Virus record (IMG/VR): IMGVR_UViG_3300031851_000116
Coordinates: 1-30,127 of that record
DNA length: 30,127 bases
Strand: one strand, 5' to 3'
DNA from: a virus
Each line of letters opens with the position of its first letter. The first letter of the stretch is position 1. Shown here piece after piece: positions 20,786-28,900 of the stretch. The notes beneath the pieces were generated by a model, which had not been told where the DNA came from, did not search any database, and saw nothing but the letters and a program-made list of their open reading frames with translations. Made by a program: the position numbers and the translations under genes.

Positions 20786-21826
20786 TTAATCTCTCCAACT
20801 CATCGTTGCTGAACTTTGTCCATTTACGCCTTTTGCATTAAGACTTGATCCGCCTCTAACACTCTGTCTTGTAGCATAAACAAACTTAGCAGAGTCAACA
20901 ACGTGGTTACCTTGATACCAACCAACAGCATAACCCCAATCTTGGCCTGCGATCATATTTTCTTCGCCGCCATAGTAACTCTTGCCACCAATAACATCTT
21001 TAGTTTGATCATTATAGAAGTTAGTTTCTCTCCAGTTTGTACTAGGATTACGTTCTCTTCCTCCTACCATATTAGCATGCTTAAACATCATACAGTGTTG
21101 GTGTTTGTCACCTTGTGGGCTTGTTGCGCCACGACTATATGGAGTTTCTGATGACCATTTAAATCCTTGGTTTGGATTTTCACACCAAATACCATAATTT
21201 TCGTGTTGTATACCCCAAGTACCACCACTTGTTCCTGAACTACCTTGCTGTGCTCCTAGTGTTTGTGTAACCATGTCAAAGTATCTAATTTGACTACTAT
21301 TACCTCCAGTGATCCACGCTTTAGTCATTTCAGGATTTTGTATCATTCCTGGATTATTAGTTGACCAAGTAAATGTTCTAGTATAACCACTTGTGTAGTT
21401 ATTTTCAGTTCTATGATTATATGCTGTAATACCGTTGTTGTTAGCACAGTGTGCGTTAGCAGCTCCGCCAAATGTCCAACAGTTATTTACATCATGACAA
21501 CTATCTTTATAGTTATGTCCACGTTCTTGTTTACCAGCTAGATCAATTGTAGTATCTGTTGCAAAGGTAACTCTATTAGTTTCGTCCCAAACAACACTAC
21601 TAGCATATCCGCCATGTATATAACCTGTGGTAATAATTTGTCTTGATAAAAATGGCTGTACCATTGCAGTCCAATGTCCGCCGCCGCTTTGTGATTGGTA
21701 TACTTCTATCTTACCATCTCGTCCGTTAAATCTTAATGCACCGTTAGTACCTGCGCCAGAAGTAGTATTACCGGGTAATGTTAAGTGACCAGTGTCATTA
21801 ATATTTGTATTTTTAAGCGTTGCCAT
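20786..21826 (-). CDS. Tail-fibre-like protein with Kelch-like region (short paralogue)
   Basis: 346 aa. The first 20 residues (MATLKNTNINDTGHLTLPGN) are a tag shared with the two upstream genes. GALRFNGRDGKIEVYQ follows, a common fibre linker. The rest has repeats of about 50 residues with paired GG/GA motifs and alternating strands (YIHGGYASSVVWDETNR, CWTFGGAANAHCANNNG, AWITGGNSSQIRYFD, GIQHENYGIWCENP), consistent with a Kelch-like propeller. The C terminus is SATMSWRD. It is a paralogue of the C-terminal half of the next gene. It overlaps that gene's stop by one base (TAATG). Likely a virion surface recognition protein. Confidence 0.78.
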   Translation of the reverse strand: MATLKNTNINDTGHLTLPGNTTSGAGTNGALRFNGRDGKIEVYQSQSGGGHWTAMVQPFLSRQIITTGYIHGGYASSVVWDETNRVTFATDTTIDLAGKQERGHNYKDSCHDVNNCWTFGGAANAHCANNNGITAYNHRTENNYTSGYTRTFTWSTNNPGMIQNPEMTKAWITGGNSSQIRYFDMVTQTLGAQQGSSGTSGGTWGIQHENYGIWCENPNQGFKWSSETPYSRGATSPQGDKHQHCMMFKHANMVGGRERNPSTNWRETNFYNDQTKDVIGGKSYYGGEENMIAGQDWGYAVGWYQGNHVVDSAKFVYATRQSVRGGSSLNAKGVNGQSSATMSWRD

Positions 21827-23754
21827 TAGTTATCTCTCCATCCTACTGATCCTGAACTAGAACCTGCTTTTCCTTTTGGTTCAAGTGTATAACCCTTTTC
21901 AGCGCCAGTTTCAGTATAAAAATCCCATCTAAAAGAACCGTTGTTTTGTGAACCATTATACTCGCCTAAGCAATATGCATGATCCTGACCACTACCGTAA
22001 TTTTCTTCACCACAGTTTCCTCTTGGTTTATTATAAGATCCACTAGTTGTTCTTGTTATAAAGTTAGTTCTACGGAAAGCATATCCACCATTATAACTTC
22101 CGTTTGTACCTGCCCAGCAATAGTTAAGTTTACTTGGTATTGATTTTTGTTGTGGGTGATTTGATGGCTGTGTTCCGCTCCAAGATGTATATGTTTCTGT
22201 AGCAAAGTTCCACATTCTACTGTCATTTGACCAATAAAATAGTCCTTCATTTTCCCAACTCATTCCCCACATGTCTGTTGTAGAACCTGCTGGTAATCCT
22301 TGTCCTGTTGTTGCTTGCTCTGTCATAAAGTTAAAGCGTGTTAAGTTACTACCACCTGTTGCCCATGCCATATAATGCTCTTTATAAGTACCACCGTCAC
22401 GTAGTCTATTACCGTCCATTGTTCTAGTAAATGTACCAGTATACTGTTGTTCAGTACGCATGTTATATCCAATAATATAATTAGACTGTACAGCGTGTCC
22501 ATTACCTGCACCAAAAATAAAGTGTACGTGTTTTGAACATGCACCCCATTGATAGTTAAATGATCTTTCTAAACTGTTGTCACCTAAGTTAATTGTACTA
22601 TCAGTTGCGTGTGTACATCTATTTACATTGTTCCATGCACTAGATGATTTGTAACCGCCACACATATATGAAAATTCTATTATTTGTCGTTCTTTAAATG
22701 GTAACGTCAATGTTTGCCAAGATCCTGCATTATCTAATACTTCTGCAGATCCTGTATCAGTGTTCATTCTAAGTGCGCCTGATGCTGACTCGTTAACAGG
22801 TGATGCTGCATTGTGCCTTACAATTACAATACCTGATCCGCCATTACCGCCATAGTTGTTGGAGTTATAGTGAGATCCACCACCTCCACCGCCACCAGTG
22901 TTTGCTCCTGCGTTACCACCTGGTGTTTGTGCCCAAGTACTAGTACCGCCACCGCCGCCACCGTTGCCGTTATTATATCCTCTGCCGCCGAATGTTGTGC
23001 CAACAGCGCCACCGCCGCCTCCACCAATTCCGCCGTCTCCGCCGATGCCTTGATAGCCTGAGCCACCTCCGCCACCGCCCCAATAAATTATTGAACCAGT
23101 TATATCGTTTGCAACTCCGTCACCACCGTGACCTGGTGCAGCTTGTCCTGGTGAGCCAGCTCCGCCGCCTCCTCCTGGATACCATCTAGTTACTGTTGAC
23201 CATGCTCCGTCGTGTCCTTCTCCCGGATATATACTCTTGCCTCTATTACCGCCACCGTAGCCCGAACTAGTTGCTGGAAAGTCTTGGTTACCTCTACCAC
23301 CACTTGCTCCGCCACCACTTGCTCCGTCTGCTGCTGGTGCGCCTGAACCATCATGTCTCGATGCTCCGCCTCCGCCACCGTGTGCTGTAATTGAACCAAA
23401 TACTGAGTTACTACCACTAGAACCTCTTACTCGCCCTTGTCCTGCTGGTGCGCCAACTCCACCGCCACCAACTGTAACTGATATAGTTTCGCCCGGTGTT
23501 GTTGGGTAATTAGCAGTATATCTAACTCCACCTGCGCCGCCTCCGCCGCCCATGTCAGAGCCGCCACCGCCTCCTCCACCAACTACTAATACTTCAACAC
23601 TATTTACATTTGCTGGAACTGTCCATTGACTAGTACTTACACTTGTAAAATACACTAGAGTTCCTGCAGCTGAACTAAGCCGTTGTGCTGTAGTACCAAC
23701 TGGTAAGGATAAGTAACCTGTGTCGTTAATTGTTGTATTTCTAAGTATTGCCAT
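21826..23754 (-). CDS. Tail-fibre-like protein: glycine-rich insert plus Kelch-like region
   Basis: 642 aa. The tag MAILRNTTINDTGYLSLPVG is followed by a strand module (WTVPANVNSVEVLVVGG), then about 270 residues dominated by Gly runs of up to seven (VGGGGGGGSDMGGGGGAGG). Such Gly-rich domains are known in phage adhesins, where they form polyglycine-II-type surfaces. From about residue 325 it resumes with GALRMNTDTGSAEV and a Kelch-like region (YMCGGYKSSSAWNNVNR, HFIFGAGNGHA, AWATGGSNLTRFN) matching the 346-aa paralogue, ending SVGWRDN. So the gene looks like the short paralogue with a Gly-rich insert. A GATAATAACTAATG junction precedes it. Probable host-binding fibre. Confidence 0.8.
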   Translation of the reverse strand: MAILRNTTINDTGYLSLPVGTTAQRLSSAAGTLVYFTSVSTSQWTVPANVNSVEVLVVGGGGGGGSDMGGGGGAGGVRYTANYPTTPGETISVTVGGGGVGAPAGQGRVRGSSGSNSVFGSITAHGGGGGASRHDGSGAPAADGASGGGASGGRGNQDFPATSSGYGGGNRGKSIYPGEGHDGAWSTVTRWYPGGGGGAGSPGQAAPGHGGDGVANDITGSIIYWGGGGGGSGYQGIGGDGGIGGGGGGAVGTTFGGRGYNNGNGGGGGGTSTWAQTPGGNAGANTGGGGGGGSHYNSNNYGGNGGSGIVIVRHNAASPVNESASGALRMNTDTGSAEVLDNAGSWQTLTLPFKERQIIEFSYMCGGYKSSSAWNNVNRCTHATDSTINLGDNSLERSFNYQWGACSKHVHFIFGAGNGHAVQSNYIIGYNMRTEQQYTGTFTRTMDGNRLRDGGTYKEHYMAWATGGSNLTRFNFMTEQATTGQGLPAGSTTDMWGMSWENEGLFYWSNDSRMWNFATETYTSWSGTQPSNHPQQKSIPSKLNYCWAGTNGSYNGGYAFRRTNFITRTTSGSYNKPRGNCGEENYGSGQDHAYCLGEYNGSQNNGSFRWDFYTETGAEKGYTLEPKGKAGSSSGSVGWRDN

Positions 23755-23760
23755 TAGTTA

Positions 23761-24630
23761 TTATCCTTGTGAATAGACTTGTTTTTGCTGTACGTTATTT
23801 TTAGCCATCATAGCCATAGTTGACTGCTTTACTTCGTCTTTTGTCATTGCTCTATTGTAGATTAATATTTCTGATACTTGACCTGTTGACTGTTCTGAAT
23901 TCATTGTTTGATAGATGCCAACTAAAAATCCTTGAGGTCCTTGTGATCCGCCTGTATCTTGGTCGCCGGTTACACGTTGTCCGTCTATCCAAAAGCTATA
24001 AAAGTCAGGAGTTGTTCTGCCAACACCAGCATGTACACGCCATTGCTCATCGTTTACTACTTGGCCGCCACCACTAGTACCGTATATCCAACCTTCAGCA
24101 TAATGATTAGTAGCTCCACTACTCCAATGGCCTAATAGCCAGTTGTTTCTACGACCGCATAACATTCTTCCTCTCGTGCCGCCGCTGTATCTTTGACAAG
24201 CAATAACAGTGTATCCGTTTGTAGGAGATCTTAGATCAAATGCACCGTTTGAATTTGAATCCATCTCAACATAACTACTGTTGTTACCATTTGTTTGAAT
24301 TACATTACCTGGAGTACTAGTAGTCCTAGTGATACCTACTAATGTAGCATGATTATTATTTCCTGAAATATCAAACCATGTATTACCAGAGCCAGTATTA
24401 CTGTCAGGATGATTTGCATCAAAATGTGCAACTAAATCTGTCATAACTGGTTTTCCTGCTCCAGTTGAAAGATCAAACCAATAGCCCTTCCAATAACATT
24501 CAGTGTAACCTAAGTCAGTGTTGTAACGCATTGCTCCTTCAGGTGGGTTACTAGGACGTTGTGCTGTAGTACCGCCTGGTAATCCGATTGCACCTGTGTC
24601 GTTTATGACTGTATTCTTTAGTTCGGCCAT
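23761..24630 (-). CDS. Fibre-like protein with LamG/concanavalin-like domain
   Basis: 289 aa. The shared N-terminal tag (MAELKNTVINDTGAIGLPGG) leads to GAMRYNTDLGYTECYWKGYW, a common phage fibre linker. Residues about 60-270 fit a LamG/concanavalin A-like lectin jelly roll: LVAHFDANHPDS, TWFDISGNNNHATL, YVEMDSNSNGAF, YTVIACQRYSG, WRVHAGVGRTTPDFYSFWIDG, then VSEILIYNRAMTKDEV, the typical closing motif. The fold often binds glycans, which suits receptor recognition. The C-terminal KNNVQQKQVYSQG is likely flexible. It is 6 bases upstream of the Gly-rich gene and 7 bases after the S74 gene, in the fibre operon. Confidence 0.82.
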   Translation of the reverse strand: MAELKNTVINDTGAIGLPGGTTAQRPSNPPEGAMRYNTDLGYTECYWKGYWFDLSTGAGKPVMTDLVAHFDANHPDSNTGSGNTWFDISGNNNHATLVGITRTTSTPGNVIQTNGNNSSYVEMDSNSNGAFDLRSPTNGYTVIACQRYSGGTRGRMLCGRRNNWLLGHWSSGATNHYAEGWIYGTSGGGQVVNDEQWRVHAGVGRTTPDFYSFWIDGQRVTGDQDTGGSQGPQGFLVGIYQTMNSEQSTGQVSEILIYNRAMTKDEVKQSTMAMMAKNNVQQKQVYSQG

Positions 24631-24637
24631 GTTTGAG

Positions 24638-25588
24638 TTACCTTAATTTCGTTTTTATAGCATCTAAATCTTCTTTGATTGTTTTAATTGCTTCAACTAG
24701 ATATGCACTAATTTTTGTATAATTAATACCTTCTGGATTTCCTTGTTCGTCTTTAGTAACAATATTAGGAATCACTTTGTCAGTATGTTCTGCAATTAAT
24801 CCTGCTTCATTTTTACTAGATCCGTCTTTTCTGTCGTACACAACACCAGCTAACTGTATTACTTTTTCTAAAGCATTTTCAATTGGAGATATATTTTCCT
24901 TTAGTGTAATACTTGATGTCTCTGTAAGTGTTTGTGCTTGAACTGTTCCGCCTACATAACAACTACCAGATATACCAACACCACCTGCAACTCTTAGTGC
25001 TCCAGTTGTTGTTGAACTACTTGCTGTGTTTTCGTCTACGTATACTTGACCTTTTGTTCCGCCACTAGTACTTCTAAGTACTAAATTGTTGCTGTTACCT
25101 TCGCCGCCTGTTAGTATTTGTGAGAATAAATTTCCTGTGCTAGGTTGATAAAATAATTTATTGTTACTTGCACTTACACCACTAACTGAACCAGCACTAG
25201 TTGAACTAAACAATAGATAGTTGTTATTATTTGCTGTTGAAACGTCATTAGTAATGTTAATACCTGGTGACCCCCAACTTAAATTTCCTGATCCGTCACC
25301 TTGTAAAACTTGTCCGTTACTACCATAACTATTTGGTAACACAAGTGTTAAGTCTGAACCTGTTGTTGCTGGACCTTTTAATGCTACCCAGTTTGAATTA
25401 TCTGCGTCACCAAATTTTAAAAGTCCTGCACTGTTAATTTGAGCGTTTCCAGTTACCTTAACTTCGCCCGAGCCATTAGGATTAATATTTAGATCCTCGT
25501 TTGCCAACAATGTAGTAATTGTATTATCTAACAAAAGTTGACTTCCAGTAATTACATCACCTGCAGTTCCTATTCCAATTTTACGCAT
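24638..25588 (-). CDS. Fibre protein with C-terminal S74 intramolecular chaperone
   Basis: 316 aa. Residues 1-220 are strand-rich fibre sequence (ANEDLNINPNGSGEVKVTGN, GNLSWGSPG, GALRVAGGVGISGSCYVGG). Residues about 224-316 fit the peptidase S74 (endosialidase-type) domain: SSITLKENISPIENALEKV, YDRKDGSS, EAGLIAEHTDKVIP and INYTKISAYLVEAIKTIK, ending in a short coiled coil. This domain trimerises the fibre and then cuts itself off with a Ser-Lys pair; Ser225 and Lys230 keep the S-x4-K spacing, though the usual Asp after Ser is replaced. It follows the small beta protein by 10 bases. The start has AAGG upstream. Confidence 0.87.
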   Translation of the reverse strand: MRKIGIGTAGDVITGSQLLLDNTITTLLANEDLNINPNGSGEVKVTGNAQINSAGLLKFGDADNSNWVALKGPATTGSDLTLVLPNSYGSNGQVLQGDGSGNLSWGSPGINITNDVSTANNNNYLLFSSTSAGSVSGVSASNNKLFYQPSTGNLFSQILTGGEGNSNNLVLRSTSGGTKGQVYVDENTASSSTTTGALRVAGGVGISGSCYVGGTVQAQTLTETSSITLKENISPIENALEKVIQLAGVVYDRKDGSSKNEAGLIAEHTDKVIPNIVTKDEQGNPEGINYTKISAYLVEAIKTIKEDLDAIKTKLR

Positions 25589-25598
25589 TTTATTTTCC

Positions 25599-25919
25599 TT
25601 AAGCTGTTGCTGTTTCTAGTCCATACACTACTGCTGAAACATCAACACTGTTTGCAAATACTACGATTTTTTGTCCTGCATTTACAACAATACCTGTTCT
25701 TTCAAGCGTACCGTTTCCAACTAGACTAGTGTCATATTCAATATATTCACCTGGTGTAGGTGTGTCAGCAGCTGCTACAGCTACTCTAATTGATCGTTGT
25801 GTTGTGCTACGGTTACACATACTAAGTGTTACCACAGCAAAGTTTGCAGCCGGCACAGTGTACACAGTTGTATTTGTGTTAGCTGCTAAGTCTGCTGTTC
25901 CTAATCTTCCGTTTGCCAT
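25599..25919 (-). CDS. Small beta-rich virion protein
   Basis: 106 aa. Alternating strands: TVYTVPAANFAVVTLSMCNRS, then SIRVAVAAADTPTPGEYIEYD, then TGIVVNAGQKIVVFANSVDV and AVVYGLET. The VYTVPAANFAVVTL pattern, with Ser/Thr and Gly turns, is common among small structural proteins of marine T4-like phages, and the fold would be a compact beta sandwich. No signal peptide. GGAG lies 7 bases before the ATG. It lies 18 bases after the giant structural gene and before the S74 fibre gene. A decoration or fibre-joint role is likely, but no specific function is recognised. Confidence 0.78.
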   Translation of the reverse strand: MANGRLGTADLAANTNTTVYTVPAANFAVVTLSMCNRSTTQRSIRVAVAAADTPTPGEYIEYDTSLVGNGTLERTGIVVNAGQKIVVFANSVDVSAVVYGLETATA

Positions 25920-25937
25920 TTTTTATCTCCAATTATG

Positions 25938-28900
25938 TTATCTTAAGAAGTAGTTATACGCCACCGGTAAACCTGTAATACTTCCTGTGAAATTCATGTT
26001 CGCAGTTATATTTATCAGTTCTCCTGATGCCGTTGTAATAACGTTGTTACTTATAAATATGTCTCCAGCTGTTATACTGTTAACGTTTAGTGTAGCACCA
26101 CCGCCACCAATTTGTGCTTCAATGTATGCTTTAATAGCACGTTGTGTTGGTACAACACTATCACTGTTAGCAGTAAAGAATGGGTCTGTACTAAACTCAC
26201 TTACGCTTGCAGAGTTACCGCCTAGTGTAACTTCACCTAGTGTAAGTTCTTGTAGTCCTGCAATGTTAAATGCTTCAGCATTCAATGTTGCAACACCCGT
26301 TGACTGTTCAATACTAAACAAGTCACCAACTCTAAAGTTACCATCTTGGTCAGTAGCTGTGAAGAACACTCTTCCGCCATCTGCATCAAATGATTCTTTT
26401 GTTTGATCTGGATCAACTGTTGGTGTTCCTGGATAGTTAGTAGTTACAAATCCACCTGTACCAATGTCTAAGAAATCGTGTCCAGTTAGACGTACTTGAC
26501 TAAATCTAATACGCATGTCTATAGCATCACCGTTTACTGGAGCATCACCAATAGACATACTTGGACTAACTTGTAAGAACGTTGTATAACTTCCGTCATT
26601 AGTTCCTAAGAACGAAATAGTATTAACAAGTTTAAAGTATTGATTTGGTAAACTAGCAAAAGTAACGTTAGATCCTGGAACAGGTCTTTCTGTTAAACGT
26701 CTTACTGCAATAAACGAACCATTCTGTAAGAAGTCTGCATTACCATTTGAATTTGCTGCATTTAATTCAGCTGTTGCTGTAGCAAAGCCTATACCTGGAT
26801 TAACTACTGTTGGTGTTCCAAGTGCGCCGTCTCCTAATCTTGCAGTAATTACAACATCATCAACGTTGTTAGGATCTGTAACTGTTATAGTAGGAGCACT
26901 TGAATAAGTACTACCCGGTTCTGTTATTCTAACTGCAAATATTTTTTCACTTGCAACACTTACTCGTCCTCTTGCTCTTGCGCCTAGTACACAATTTGCA
27001 ACATTAGTTGCACTTGCACCAGTACCTACAGCAACAAATTCAGGAGTTCTATTTGGGTTACCAAATGCTATTCCGTTATATCCGCCTGTTGCAGATGTTA
27101 CTGCCTGTGTAGTCCAAGGTGTAGTTCCGTACTCTGAGTATGCAATACCGTCAGCATCTGTACTAGATACAGCAAACATTCCTTGACCGTAAGTAATTTG
27201 TTTTGGCAATCCACTAGCAAGACCAATAGTTAATGCAGTCCATGTTATACCATCCATACTATAAGCGCCAGTTGCATTATCTGCGGCAATAGCAATAAAT
27301 CGTCCGTTACCCCAAACAACATCTACCCAATCTCTTGAAGCTGGTAACGTTCTAGCTGTCCAGGTTATACCATCTTCTGATGTTGCTGCGGATGTTGATC
27401 CGCCTCCTGTGACTGCAACAAACAAACCTTTTCCGTATGTTATTGCTTTAAATCCTGTGTTAGGTAATGCAGCTGATTGTAAAGTCCAAGTTCCGCCTGC
27501 ATCTAAACTGTATGCAATATCAGTATCTGATTCACTTACTACAACAAATGTGTTTACACCTACACCTGTGTATCCGTATGCAATATCTTGTCCACTAGCA
27601 GTATTAAGTGCGCCCGGTAATGCTGTGCCTGCACTCCATGTTGTGCCGTTTGTACTAACTGCTGTATTACTTGATCCAGTACATACTGCAATTGCTGCAC
27701 TTGATTTATAAACTGAACTTCCGTCGTTTTGTAAACCACTTACTACTGCTGTCCAATTTCCACTTCCGGAACTTGGGAATGTTGAAGCACTCCAAGTTGA
27801 TCCATCTGTACTGTATTGACCAGCTGTGTTATTAGGTACAGCAATATAATTACCACCTACTGGAAGTCCACTTATATCAAAGTCAACTACTGCTCCGCTA
27901 GTAACTGTTGTTGCTGTTATAACTAAATCGTTAGCAGGTGTTGCGCCGCCTAAACTTGTTCCAGCAATAGTAATTGTTTCTAATCTTGTATGTAACGATC
28001 CACCTGCATTTAATGAAACATAGTATTTCAACCCAACTCTATTTACATCGAACGTTGCTCCTGTTCCGTTACTACTTGTTGTACCGCTAAGTGCTGTATA
28101 CTGAGCTGCTGTTTCAAGAAACTCTACATCATTATATTGATTTGAAGCAATAGTATGATTTGTTGCACTCTTTGCTGGTACAGTAAACGATATTGCAGGT
28201 TCAATTTGATATGTACTTGAACTGTTTGGTGTTATAATAGTTGTTCCTGGAACAAAATGATCCCAGCCTGCTGTGCCGTCAGTTTCTTTAAGTACTGTAG
28301 CAACTTTTGTACCTGAGTTATATGTATCTATTAATCCATACTGACCAACTCCTGCACCACCTGTAATAACTAGTTTCATACCTGGATATGCTGTTGATAA
28401 GTTACCATCTGTTGCTGCAAGTGAAAGTTGTGTAGTTGTACCTTGCTGAGCAGTGTTTGATGCTATTAGATAACTTGATCCACCTGCATCACCGTCTACT
28501 TGGTCATCAACAACTCTAGCTTGCATCATTGCACCGTCTCTAAATTCGTCTGCAATTATTTCTTCATTAGAACCTGCACCAAATATATCAATTTGTGCTT
28601 CAGTATAATCATTACCAGCATGTGTATATTCTAAGTTTAATATACCTGCTTGGTCTGTGTTTGTTAATCCTACTGTTGCATTATATTGGAATTTATTATC
28701 GATAATAGCTGTTACTGGTGTTTCATCAGGATCAACTCCTTCTGCAACCGAACCGTATGTACCATATGAGTTGTTACCGTTAGTAGCACGAGCTCTTCCG
28801 CCTGTTTCACACAAATACCCAATATGTGAGTAATATGTAAACACTGACACCATTTCAGCTCTACCATTGTTAAGTAACCATGCTCCAATACCGTCACTAA

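Noticed and set aside
22824-23417. Open frames antisense or frame-shifted to the glycine-rich region (for example 22870-23061 and 22992-23189 on the plus strand, 23190-23417 on the minus)
   Set aside because: They arise from GGN codon runs read in other frames, have low-complexity products, and have no RBS.
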